Assembly (NCBI GenBank): GCA_026415315.1
Contig: JAOAHI010000006.1
Coordinates: 6,929-70,928, forward strand
Reading direction: 5' to 3'
DNA: 64,000 nucleotides
Source: Methylohalobius sp.
GTDB taxonomy: Bacteria > Pseudomonadota > Gammaproteobacteria > Methylococcales > Methylothermaceae
A program made the translations under genes and the position numbers. Positions within the stretch are counted from its first letter, which is position 1, and every line of letters begins with the position of its first letter. This document shows positions 47,810 to 55,863 of the stretch, piece after piece. A model generated the notes under the pieces. The model made no database searches. It was given only the letters and a program-made list of their open reading frames with translations, and was not told the DNA's origin.

Positions 47810-49054
47810 ATGAACGCTTTTACCCTGGTTTTTTTGTGTGCTCTTGCCGTTTCCTTTGGCCTTGAATTATGGCTCGCCCGACGCCACGCCGATCACGTGC
47901 GCGCCCATTGTGACCGTGTACCTGAGCCCTTTCAAGACACCATTACCTTGGCCGCGCATCAGAAAGCAGCCGCTTATACGTTAGCTAAAATCAAACTCCA
48001 ACAGGGCGCACGCTTAGTTCAAACCGCGCTGCTGCTGACGTTTACCCTCGGCGGCGGTATAGCCGCCCTTGACCGGTGGTGGAGTCAACTTGACCTCGGT
48101 CCTATCGCCCGCGGCACAGGGCTGATCCTATCGACGATGTTTTTGCTAGCGCTTTTGGAGCTGCCCCTTTCTATCTATCAGACTTTTGTAATCGAGGAAA
48201 AATTCGGCTTCAATCGCACGACTAAGCTTCAGTTTATCAAGGACTTGGGCTTGCAGCCAGCCCTGGCCTTGGCGCTGGGTACTCCCTTGGTAGCTATGAT
48301 CTTGTGGATTATGGTCGGCGCTGGGCCGAGCTGGTGGATCATCGCCTGGGCGACGTTCTTTGGGTTTTCCTTGTTCGTGAGCTGGATCTATCCCAGCTTG
48401 ATCGCACCGCTGTTTAACCGCTTCACTCCGCTTGAGGACCCCAAACTCTACAGCCGCATCCAGCAGTTATTAGAGCGTTGCGGTTTTCACAGCCGCGGGA
48501 TCTTCGTCATGGACGGCTCGCGTCGCAGCGGCCATGGCAATGCCTACTTCACCGGCCTTGGCCGCAACAAGCGGATCGTGTTCTTCGATACTCTGGTGCA
48601 AGCCTTAGAGGCGGAGGAGCTAGAAGCGGTGTTAGCCCATGAACTTGGCCATTTCAAGCGCCGTCACGTCGTTAAACTGCTTATCCTAAGCGCTGCTATT
48701 ACTTTTGTCGGTTTTGCTCTGCTTGGATTTTTATCCGGCCAGAGTTGGTTTTATCAAGGGCTTGGCGTCTCGCAACCGTCTCCAGCTGCTGCCCTGCTGC
48801 TGTTCACACTGACCGCTCCGGTCTTGAGCACCTTTATTCAGCCGGTGTTGGCGGCGGTGCAGCGCCGATACGAATTTGAAGCGGATGCCTTCGCCGCTTC
48901 CCTGACTCAGCCCCAAGCTCTGATCCAAGCGCTGGTCAAGCTTTATCGCGACAACGCCGCCACCCTTACCCCTGATCCCCTGTACGCTGCCTTCCATTAT
49001 AGCCATCCTCCAGCTGCGATCCGAATTGCCAAGTTGCAACAAGCGCAAGCATGA
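47810..49054 (+). CDS. M48-family (Ste24-like) membrane metalloprotease
   Basis: A 414-residue polytopic membrane protein. The zinc motif HELGH is at residues 277-281, and the third ligand is in the downstream FEADAFAA. About seven hydrophobic segments and ELPLSIYQTFVIEEKFGFNRTT before the catalytic part are typical of Ste24/CAAX-type proteases, not of the shorter HtpX. In bacteria the role is likely membrane-protein quality control; CAAX processing is not established. It overlaps rsgA by ATGA. Confidence 0.9.
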   Translation: MNAFTLVFLCALAVSFGLELWLARRHADHVRAHCDRVPEPFQDTITLAAHQKAAAYTLAKIKLQQGARLVQTALLLTFTLGGGIAALDRWWSQLDLGPIARGTGLILSTMFLLALLELPLSIYQTFVIEEKFGFNRTTKLQFIKDLGLQPALALALGTPLVAMILWIMVGAGPSWWIIAWATFFGFSLFVSWIYPSLIAPLFNRFTPLEDPKLYSRIQQLLERCGFHSRGIFVMDGSRRSGHGNAYFTGLGRNKRIVFFDTLVQALEAEELEAVLAHELGHFKRRHVVKLLILSAAITFVGFALLGFLSGQSWFYQGLGVSQPSPAAALLLFTLTAPVLSTFIQPVLAAVQRRYEFEADAFAASLTQPQALIQALVKLYRDNAATLTPDPLYAAFHYSHPPAAIRIAKLQQAQA

Positions 49055-49947
49055 GGTCGGTCCACCGTGGGCGGGTCGTCGCCTGCTTTGGCAAAGAGTG
49101 GGCAGTAGAAGATAAAAGCGGTCGCCTGGTCCTAGCTTATCCTTCGGTAAAGTGCAGGGAATTGCCCTGCATAGGCGACCTGATCGAGTGGGAATCGATC
49201 GATAGCCAACGTGGCCGGATCCTTGCCGTCCTGCCGCGCATAACCTGCCTGGTGCGCCCAGGACGCAACGGCAAACCGCGCGCTGCCGCTGCTAACGTCG
49301 ACCAAGTCCTCATCGTGATCGCTCCTGAACCCAAGTTCGACCTGCTACTGGTGGATCAATATCTGGTCGTGGGCGAGAGCCAAAACATTAAACCTTTGTT
49401 GGTGGTCAACAAGGTGGACTTGCTCACCGACGAGGCCCGAGGCTGCCTGTTACAAGAGCTTGCCCCTTATCGATCCTCGTACCCCCTCCTTACCGTCAGC
49501 GCTAAAACAGGTGAAGGGATAGAAGCGTTGCGCAGTGCGCTCAAAAACCAAACCTCGATGTTTGCTGGGCAGTCAGGGGTGGGCAAATCTTCCCTGTTGC
49601 ACGTCCTTATCCCTAACCAAGCTGTCCGAATTGGGGAGTTGTCCGCAATCACTCGCCGTGGGCGCCATACAACTACTAGCGCCAGGCTTTTTCACTTGCC
49701 GGATGGCGGTGACCTCATCGACACGCCCGGAGTAGCCATCTTCGGCCTGGCGGGCATCGATCCGCAGCAATTGGCCCGCGGCTACCGGGAATTTCGAAGC
49801 TTTATCCCCCAGTGCCGCTTCGCCGATTGCCAACACGCAAGCGATTTAGGCTGTGCAGTGCGCCACGCGACCGAGACTGGGGCCATTAGCCTTGATCGCT
49901 ACCAGCGTTACTTAAAACTTTTGGCCAAACTGCCTGAGATTTCCTAA
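49051..49947 (+). CDS. rsgA: Ribosome small-subunit-dependent GTPase A
   Basis: A 298-residue circularly permuted GTPase: N-terminal OB fold, then G4 (VNKVD) before G1 (GQSGVGKSS) and G3 (DTPG), followed by a zinc-binding region (CRFADCQH...CAVRHA). It matures the 30S subunit. Translation is probably coupled to the M48 protease gene. The convergent recR gene overlaps its end by four bases. Confidence 0.95.
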   Translation: MRSVHRGRVVACFGKEWAVEDKSGRLVLAYPSVKCRELPCIGDLIEWESIDSQRGRILAVLPRITCLVRPGRNGKPRAAAANVDQVLIVIAPEPKFDLLLVDQYLVVGESQNIKPLLVVNKVDLLTDEARGCLLQELAPYRSSYPLLTVSAKTGEGIEALRSALKNQTSMFAGQSGVGKSSLLHVLIPNQAVRIGELSAITRRGRHTTTSARLFHLPDGGDLIDTPGVAIFGLAGIDPQQLARGYREFRSFIPQCRFADCQHASDLGCAVRHATETGAISLDRYQRYLKLLAKLPEIS

Positions 49948-50543
49948 ACCGCCCGCCGCCCCTCGAACGCATACGCCAGGGTGTGGGCGTCGAGGTACTC
50001 CAGCTCTCCGCCTACCGGTACCCCATGGGCAATGCGGCTGACGCCAACCCCGCAGCTTTTGGCCATCTCCGCCAAATAATAAGCAGTGGCTTCTCCCTCA
50101 GCGGTAAGGTTGGTGGCTAGGATCAATTCCTTGATTTCGCCCGTCCTGAGCCGCCGCTCCAGCTCGTCTAGACCGAGATCCTCTGGACCGATGCCGTCCA
50201 GCGGAGACAGATGGCCATGGAGGATAAAGAACATGCCTTTAAACACTCCTGTCTGTTCGATCGCTGCCGCATCGGCTGGGGTTTCCACTATGCACAACTT
50301 GGATCGGTCACGGCCGGGATCCAAGCAAATAGGGCAGACTGGCATATCGGTAAGGTTGCGGCAAGCTTGGCAGCGACGAATGCTGGCCAACGCCTCATTT
50401 AACGCTTCGGCCAGACGGCGCGCCCCCTCCCGATCGCGTTGGAGAAGGTGGAAAGCCATACGCTGTGCTGATTTCGGTCCCACCCCTGGCAAGCACCTTA
50501 GCGCTTGCACTAGGCGCTTTAAACAAGAGCTCGGTTCCTGCAT
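49944..50543 (-). CDS. recR: Recombination protein RecR
   Basis: A 199-residue recombination mediator. An N-terminal helix-hairpin-helix ([20 protein letters not shown]), a four-cysteine zinc motif (CQAC...CPIC) and a Toprim domain starting CIVETPAD are seen. With RecF/RecO it loads RecA on SSB-coated gaps. The start shares one base with the ybaB stop (TGATG). Confidence 0.96.
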   Translation of the reverse strand: MQEPSSCLKRLVQALRCLPGVGPKSAQRMAFHLLQRDREGARRLAEALNEALASIRRCQACRNLTDMPVCPICLDPGRDRSKLCIVETPADAAAIEQTGVFKGMFFILHGHLSPLDGIGPEDLGLDELERRLRTGEIKELILATNLTAEGEATAYYLAEMAKSCGVGVSRIAHGVPVGGELEYLDAHTLAYAFEGRRAV

Positions 50544-50866
50544 CAGAACGGCAACTTTATTCCGCCTGGCAACTGGAAACCGCCAGCCAGCTCAGCCATC
50601 TTTTCCTCTTTGAGCTTGGCGACCTTGCGCACCGCATCGTTGACCGCTGCAGCCACGAGGTCCTCTAGGATTTCTTTATCTTCCTTAAGCAACGCCTGAT
50701 CTATAAATAAGCGCTGTACTTCACGGCGCCCGTTCATAATCACCCTTACCAAGCCACCGCCTGCCTCACCTTGGATTTCGGCCTTAGCCAACTCTTCCTG
50801 AGCTTGCTTAAATTTCTCCTGTATTTCCTGAGCCTGCTGCATCAAGGCCGCTAGTGGATTTTTCAT
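50543..50866 (-). CDS. ybaB: YbaB/EbfC nucleoid-associated protein
   Basis: A 107-residue YbaB/EbfC-family DNA-binding protein: an N-terminal helix ([27 protein letters not shown]), a [21 protein letters not shown] beta region and a C-terminal helix. It stands between dnaX and recR, the usual order, and binds DNA as a tweezer-like dimer. Confidence 0.94.
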   Translation of the reverse strand: MKNPLAALMQQAQEIQEKFKQAQEELAKAEIQGEAGGGLVRVIMNGRREVQRLFIDQALLKEDKEILEDLVAAAVNDAVRKVAKLKEEKMAELAGGFQLPGGIKLPF

Positions 50867-50879
50867 ACCCTTGAACTCC

Positions 50880-52403
50880 TTAAAAACCGTCTATTTCTAT
50901 TGGCTTGATCGACACGATCTGAGCGTTGCAAGTTTCCACAAAAGTCCGAACCGTCTCATCCTCTGCAATCGCTCGCTCGGCCGCCTCCCGTCTCTCTTGC
51001 TGCTGACGCTGGCGCAGGCCGGCAGGGGTCTCCAGCAGGTTCTTACCGAAGCGAATTACAAGTTCGATCCGCCTGCCCAGGCCAGCCTGCAGAGCTCGCT
51101 CCAATTGTTCCTTCCGGTTTGCGCTGTACAAGTGGGCAAGGCTCTGGTCTAGCACCAACTCGCATCGCCGCTCGTCCAATCGATCCAGCACGCAGTGATG
51201 GGCCAGTTCCTTAGTCATACCGGCGAGCGGCATCCGTGCTAATAAATCCGCCCATTGCTCTGAAGGGATATCTTGTTTTACCTCAACCTCAACGCTCGTT
51301 GGTTTCAGTGCCACTTCTGGGATTTCCAGCGGCCGAAACGCCAACATTCTAAGCAGCACCATTTCCAGGCCTGTGCGCGGATCGGGCGCCAGAGGCAGAT
51401 CCCTTTGCCCCATCAGGGCGATTTGATAACACAGCTGCACGTCTTCAGGAGACAACGCGCGGGCTTGCGCCAAGATGAAATCGCGTTCCTCATCCTGTTC
51501 AGCGGTTTCAGGCAACATCTGAGCCAAAGCGATGCGGTGCAGCAGGCTCAATATTTCCTTGAGCACCTCGCCCAGCTCTATTCCCGCCTCGGCCAGCAAC
51601 GCAACTTCGGCCATGACCGCACGCACATCCCGCGCGGCTAAAGCTTCTACCAACCCAGTCAAAGAACGCCGCGACAGCCCAAGCATCGCCTCTACATCGC
51701 TTGTCCTAACCTGGCCACCGCCGTAAGCGATCGCCTGATCGAGCAGACTGAGAGCATCGCGTAGGCTGCCGTCGGCGGCACGCGTTAATCGTCTTAACGC
51801 TCCACTTTCGCAGGCGATTCCTTCGAATTTAAGGATGTGTTTAAGACGCGCTTCGATCTGGTCCGGTGCCAGTTTCTTCAAACCGAACTGCAGGCAACGC
51901 GACAGAACCGTCGCTGGGATCTTCTGTGGATCGGTGGTAGCAAGCAAAAACTTGACATGAGGAGGGGGCTCTTCCAAAGTCTTGAGCAAGGCGTTGAAAC
52001 TATGCCCCGAGAGCATGTGCACTTCGTCGATCAGATACACCTTATAACGGCCGCAGCTTGGTGCGTACTGAGCGTTTTCTAAAAGCTTTTGGGTATCTTC
52101 GACTCGCGTGCGGGAAGCGGCATCTACTTCGATTAGGTCGACGAAACGGCCCTCGTCCACCGCTAAGCAGACCTCACACTGGCCGCACGGTTCACCGTCC
52201 TGGAGTTGCTCGCAGTTAAAGGCTTTGGCCAGTATCCGGGCGATGGTAGTCTTGCCCACTCCACGGGTGCCGGTGAACAGGTAAGCGTGATGTGTGCGGC
52301 CAGTGCGCAAGGCGTTGCGCAGTGCCTGTACGACGTGGGCTTGTCCAGTGATCTCAGCAAAACGGCGCGGTCGCCACGTGCGCGCAAGCGCTTGATAGCT
52401 CAT
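50880..52403 (-). CDS. dnaX: DNA polymerase III tau/gamma subunit
   Basis: A 507-residue AAA+ clamp-loader subunit. Walker A is GTRGVGKTTIARILAKAF, followed by the zinc module CEQLQDGEPCGQCEVC and Walker B YLIDEVHML; the sensor region has LATTDPQKIPATVLSRC. The C-terminal domain would bind alpha and DnaB. No A-rich slippery heptamer like that of E. coli is visible, so a separate gamma product is not predicted. It is 13 bases upstream of ybaB. Confidence 0.95.
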   Translation of the reverse strand: MSYQALARTWRPRRFAEITGQAHVVQALRNALRTGRTHHAYLFTGTRGVGKTTIARILAKAFNCEQLQDGEPCGQCEVCLAVDEGRFVDLIEVDAASRTRVEDTQKLLENAQYAPSCGRYKVYLIDEVHMLSGHSFNALLKTLEEPPPHVKFLLATTDPQKIPATVLSRCLQFGLKKLAPDQIEARLKHILKFEGIACESGALRRLTRAADGSLRDALSLLDQAIAYGGGQVRTSDVEAMLGLSRRSLTGLVEALAARDVRAVMAEVALLAEAGIELGEVLKEILSLLHRIALAQMLPETAEQDEERDFILAQARALSPEDVQLCYQIALMGQRDLPLAPDPRTGLEMVLLRMLAFRPLEIPEVALKPTSVEVEVKQDIPSEQWADLLARMPLAGMTKELAHHCVLDRLDERRCELVLDQSLAHLYSANRKEQLERALQAGLGRRIELVIRFGKNLLETPAGLRQRQQQERREAAERAIAEDETVRTFVETCNAQIVSIKPIEIDGF

Positions 52404-52417
52404 GGGTCTCTTAAGGC

Positions 52418-52529
<112 letters not shown>

Positions 52530-52572
52530 ATAGTGCACTTTTAAATTTTTAATTATCTGACCCTCTCTTGCC

Positions 52573-52586
52573 GATTGCAAGCAATC
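52573..52586. repeat. Short palindrome between SRP RNA and the small membrane gene
   Basis: GATTGC-AA-GCAATC, a 6-bp perfect inverted repeat with a 2-base centre, just before the candidate -35 element of the plus-strand gene and upstream of the SRP RNA on the minus strand. Could be a binding site for a dimeric regulator of either; weak evidence. Confidence 0.35.
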
Positions 52587-52594
52587 TTGCACCC

Positions 52595-52623
52595 TTGTCG
52601 CTGCCCTAGCGCTAGAGTATGAT
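52595..52623 (+). promoter_or_regulatory. Candidate sigma-70 promoter of the small membrane protein
   Basis: TTGTCG (52595-52600), a 17-base spacer and TATGAT (52618-52623), 35 bases before the ATG at 52659, with AAGGAGG in front of that ATG. Confidence 0.5.
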
Positions 52624-52658
52624 CTCAGCTTCACCCAATAACCCAACAAGGAGGCAAC

Positions 52659-53015
52659 ATGGTTCCGCTTACTGGTTCTCTCGCTGCTTTCACGGTGGCT
52701 GCTTTGCTTGGAGCGCTGATTGCCTTTGACTTATTTCGCGGGCGCCCGGTCGATCGCGCCATTATTTTGACCCACGCTGGAATGGCGGTGCTCGGAGCCC
52801 TGTTGGCAATCAGCGCCGCGCTGATGGGGGATAAGCGCGTTTACCTTAACATCGCTTTGGTGGTCGTCATCGCCCTGTTGGGCTTTACCGCGGCAACCCG
52901 CCGTTACAAAACCGGCCAAGTGCAAAAACCTCTCCTGTTGGCCCACGCAGGCATTGCCGTCGTCTGTTATCTGATCTTAGCTGCTGTCGTCTTCGGCGTA
53001 AATATAGGTCTGTAA
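52659..53015 (+). CDS. Hypothetical four-helix membrane protein
   Basis: A 118-residue protein with four hydrophobic segments (about residues 5-25, 37-58, 66-83 and 95-115) and short, Arg/Lys-containing loops (FRGRPVDR, RRYKTGQVQKP). I do not recognise the family. The first and second halves look loosely alike (two helices, then ILTHAGMAVLGAL versus LLAHAGIAVVCYL), suggesting an internal duplication. It stands alone on the plus strand with its own promoter and a strong AAGGAGG, and a convergent hairpin follows. Function unknown. Confidence 0.75.
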   Translation: MVPLTGSLAAFTVAALLGALIAFDLFRGRPVDRAIILTHAGMAVLGALLAISAALMGDKRVYLNIALVVVIALLGFTAATRRYKTGQVQKPLLLAHAGIAVVCYLILAAVVFGVNIGL

Positions 53016-53032
53016 GATTTTCGACCCAACCG

Positions 53033-53059
53033 GCAAACCCGGTGCCCGACCGGGTTTGC
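53033..53059. terminator. Bidirectional hairpin between convergent genes
   Basis: GCAAACCCGG-TGCCCGA-CCGGGTTTGC: a 10-bp perfect stem with a 7-base loop, 17 bases after the small membrane gene stop and directly at the ubiB stop. There is no T-run on the plus strand, so termination may be partial; shape and place fit a shared terminator. Confidence 0.65.
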
Positions 53060-54759
53060 TAGTCCTCCTTCTCTCCGTGCGGCAGGTGCCCTCCTCGCCA
53101 GATCGAGATCAAAAGCCACACCCCGCCGATCCCAGCGCCAGCAAAACCTAATACTCCCAGCATAGGTAAGCCCCACAGAGTGGGTCCGCCGGACACGGTC
53201 ATGACGATGGAGGAACCGATGATGAGGGAAGAGGTCACCATCCCCACTGTCAAGCGACTGGCAGCGCGATCCAAAATCCAGCCGAAATAATTGAGCTGGT
53301 TGAGATCCACGTTGAAACGCAGGCTTCCGGTTTTGATCGCCTTGATCAAGCGCCGCATGTCGTAAGGAAAAGCGGCGATGATCTCAAATAACTCGCTAGC
53401 CGTACGCCAGCCGCGTTTGAGCACAACGTCTGGCCGATAACGGCGCATCAATGCATGGCGCACGTGAGGAGTAGCGGCGACGATCAGATCAAAGTCCGGG
53501 TCCACCTGCCGCCCCATGCCATCCAAGGTGAGCAAGGCCTTGAACAACAATGCCAGATCCGGTGGTAAAACCAAGTGATAAGTACGCATCAGATTAGTCA
53601 GGTCGCCCAAGATATTGGCGATCTTGAGCTGTTTGAGGGGAAGACCGTGATACGTATCGATGAAAATGTCCACATCGGTCAGCAAAGCGTCCATGTCCAC
53701 TTGCGCTTCACCTGCCCAGTCGAGCAGTACGCCCACCGCGCTTCGAGCGTCGCGGTCGATCACTGCAGCCAAAAGGTCCACCAGCTGATGGCGACGCGCC
53801 TCAGACAAGCGCCCAACCATGCCGAAATCGATAAAAGCCAAGCGGTTACCAGGCAAGAAAATGAGGTTGCCAGGGTGGGGATCAGCGTGGAAAAAGCCGT
53901 CGATGAGGATCATCTTCAGCACTGCGTCGGTCCCGCGCCGGGCTAGGATCTTGCGGTTTAAGCCTAAAGCTTCAGCTAGCTGGAGCTTGCGCGCAGGGAC
54001 TCCTTCGATGTAAGCCTGGACGTTAAGGCGCTTAGAGCAGAACTCCCAGTACATTTTAGGGATGACAATCCATGGCTGATGAGCGAAGTTAGCCGCCATC
54101 CGCTCGGCGTTGTGCGCCTCGTTCTCCAGATCCATCTCCCGCCGCAAAGAGGCAGCAAACTGGTGGACGATCTCTACCGGGCGATAGCGGCGCAGTTCCT
54201 TGACCTCACCTTCGGCCACCCGGACTAAGCGTTCCAACAGCCTCAAGTCGGCTTCCACGATTTCCTCTATCCTGGGCCTTCGGATCTTAACGATGACTCG
54301 CTCGCCGCTGAACAGGCGCGCCAAATGCACCTGAGCGATAGAGGCAGCCGCCAAGGCTTCAGCGTCAAACTCGGCAAACACCTGCTCTACCGGCGCCCCT
54401 AGGTCCTCCTCCAGCTGCGAACGAAGAGCTTCGAAAGGCAACGGCTGTACCCGGTCCTGCAGCTTTTCGAATTCGGCGATCCAGTCCGGGGGAAATAAGT
54501 CCACCCGCGTGGCCAAAATCTGCCCCAGTTTGATAAAAGCGGGCCCCATCTCCTCCAACGCCCGCCGGACTCGCTGTGCAGTGTTGAGCTGGACCAGTTC
54601 CTCTACCGCTTTCCAATGCAAGGCTCGGCCAGCCTGCTCGAACGCATGCGCTAGCCCTAAGCGGCGCACGAATCCGGTAAAACCGTAACGGATGAGAATC
54701 AGGGTCAGGTCATACAGGCGGCCTAAGTCATGGATCGCACTGACGGCTTCCCACAACAT
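53059..54759 (-). CDS. ubiB: ABC1/UbiB-family atypical kinase
   Basis: A 566-residue UbiB/AarF/ABC1 protein-kinase-like enzyme. The KxGQ motif is in FIKLGQILATRVDLFPPDW, followed by the Ala-rich nucleotide loop ALAAASIAQVHLARL, the HADPHPGNL catalytic loop, FIDFGMVGRL and two C-terminal membrane helices. UbiB supports ubiquinone synthesis and lipid handling; its paralogues can have other roles. There is no ubiE/ubiJ next to it, so it may be a paralogue rather than the ubiquinone UbiB. It is coupled to a DUF6781 gene by TGATG. Confidence 0.85.
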   Translation of the reverse strand: MLWEAVSAIHDLGRLYDLTLILIRYGFTGFVRRLGLAHAFEQAGRALHWKAVEELVQLNTAQRVRRALEEMGPAFIKLGQILATRVDLFPPDWIAEFEKLQDRVQPLPFEALRSQLEEDLGAPVEQVFAEFDAEALAAASIAQVHLARLFSGERVIVKIRRPRIEEIVEADLRLLERLVRVAEGEVKELRRYRPVEIVHQFAASLRREMDLENEAHNAERMAANFAHQPWIVIPKMYWEFCSKRLNVQAYIEGVPARKLQLAEALGLNRKILARRGTDAVLKMILIDGFFHADPHPGNLIFLPGNRLAFIDFGMVGRLSEARRHQLVDLLAAVIDRDARSAVGVLLDWAGEAQVDMDALLTDVDIFIDTYHGLPLKQLKIANILGDLTNLMRTYHLVLPPDLALLFKALLTLDGMGRQVDPDFDLIVAATPHVRHALMRRYRPDVVLKRGWRTASELFEIIAAFPYDMRRLIKAIKTGSLRFNVDLNQLNYFGWILDRAASRLTVGMVTSSLIIGSSIVMTVSGGPTLWGLPMLGVLGFAGAGIGGVWLLISIWRGGHLPHGEKED

Positions 54760-55496
54760 CAGCCTCGGTCAGGCTTTTTAAGCTCGGATTTGCGCGCTTG
54801 CCGATCCAAAGTATCGGCGATTCCAGCCAACAAACCGCTGGTGATAGCCGCCAACTGCGCTCCGGCGGTACGAGCAGTTTCCAGCCCCGCCTTTAACCCC
54901 CATTGGCCCGCTTCTTGGAGCTTGCGCGGCAAGGTCTGCATCACCTCGGTTAAGTATTGGCCTACAGCGGTACCGCTGTGGCGCGCATGACTAAGCAAAT
55001 CGGCCAAAATGTCGCGAACCTGGGCGCTGCCTTTTTTGGCGATATCGGCCAGGGTGTCGAGGTAAAGCTTCTCCATTGCACGTAACTGGTCAAGAGCGGC
55101 TTTCACCTCTTGTTCGGTAAACTCATCGGCTCGGCTTGCTGCCTCTTCCAGGGCCAGTTTGGACGCCTCAGCGGCTTTGACTAAACCCTCCTCTAAACCT
55201 CGAACTGCCTCAGTCAACGCTTGCCGGGCACGGCTTCCATGGGTTTCGATTCCAGCGCTGGCACCGTGGACGACCGCCTCAACGATGGCCTTGACCTGCC
55301 CAGCATCCAACTTGCCTTCCGCCAAAGCCTGCACCGTCAAGCGGCGCACCTTTTCCCGGATCGCCTCCTCGCCAGCAACAGCCTCTTGAACCTGAGCTTT
55401 AAGCTGCTCGACGCTAGCCTGAGCTTCCTGTTCAGCTCCTGGCTGAGTCCTCTCCGTCTTGGAGTTCCCTTCAGCCTCGTTCTCATCGCCTGCCAT
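54759..55496 (-). CDS. DUF6781-type helical protein
   Basis: A 245-residue, almost purely helical protein: a highly charged N-terminus, then long amphipathic Ala-rich helices (EEGLVKAAEASKLALEEAASRADEFTEQEVKAALDQLRAMEKLYLDTLADIAKK) ending in TLDRQARKSELKKPDRG. It resembles the DUF6781 family, usually found next to an ABC1 kinase gene, and has a loosely phasin-like look; function unknown. GAGGAG stands six bases before the ATG. Its stop shares one base with the ubiB start. Confidence 0.75.
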   Translation of the reverse strand: MAGDENEAEGNSKTERTQPGAEQEAQASVEQLKAQVQEAVAGEEAIREKVRRLTVQALAEGKLDAGQVKAIVEAVVHGASAGIETHGSRARQALTEAVRGLEEGLVKAAEASKLALEEAASRADEFTEQEVKAALDQLRAMEKLYLDTLADIAKKGSAQVRDILADLLSHARHSGTAVGQYLTEVMQTLPRKLQEAGQWGLKAGLETARTAGAQLAAITSGLLAGIADTLDRQARKSELKKPDRG

Positions 55497-55624
55497 AACG
55501 AACTCCTCAAAACAAAGTTATTTAAGCTATAGTCGCCAAAACTCAGTCAAACTGCAAGCATAGAAATGGTAAAGCCAGGCGTTCGAGGTAAAATAGGCAT
55601 TAAACATCTGTTTCAAGGTCTTTC

Positions 55625-55786
55625 ATGTTGCAACGCACCCGCCAGCGGCGCATCCTTGGCGCTGTTTTGATTTTCTCAGGAGTTTTGCTGATGTGGCTAA
55701 CCCCGGAAATATGGACCGGGGTGATCGTCATTTTGATCGCCATCGCCTTGGAGATCTTAGGCATTGCCCTGGAACACCGGAGCTGA
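55625..55786 (+). CDS. Small 53-residue two-helix membrane protein
   Basis: ATG at 55625 after AAGG (55615-55618). The product starts MLQRTRQRRILGAVLIFSG: a basic N-terminus, then two hydrophobic segments (about residues 10-25 and 31-48) separated by WLTPEIW, and a charged end EHRS. Charge and hydrophobic pattern strongly suggest a real small inner-membrane protein. It is first in line before a 24-codon frame and dxs, two bases apart. Function unknown. Confidence 0.65.
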   Translation: MLQRTRQRRILGAVLIFSGVLLMWLTPEIWTGVIVILIAIALEILGIALEHRS

Positions 55787-55788
55787 AC

Positions 55789-55863
55789 ATGCAGCTTTCC
55801 CTTGCAGAGCCTGCCGAGTCGTTGGATAATGGCAACATCTCTGTGTATCCCACGTCACCATGA
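55789..55863 (+). CDS. 24-codon frame overlapping the dxs start (possible leader peptide)
   Basis: ATG at 55789 with GGAG six bases upstream; product [20 protein letters not shown] plus four residues, ending in a TGA that overlaps the dxs ATG as ATGA. No known family. The good ribosome-binding site and exact coupling suggest it is translated and may feed ribosomes into dxs, which itself has no clear Shine-Dalgarno. No repeated regulatory codon is seen. Confidence 0.4.
   Translation: MQLSLAEPAESLDNGNISVYPTSP

Noticed and set aside
50880-52403. Programmed frameshift in dnaX giving a gamma subunit
   Set aside because: I found no A-AAA-AAG-like slippery heptamer on the coding strand, so only the full product is annotated.
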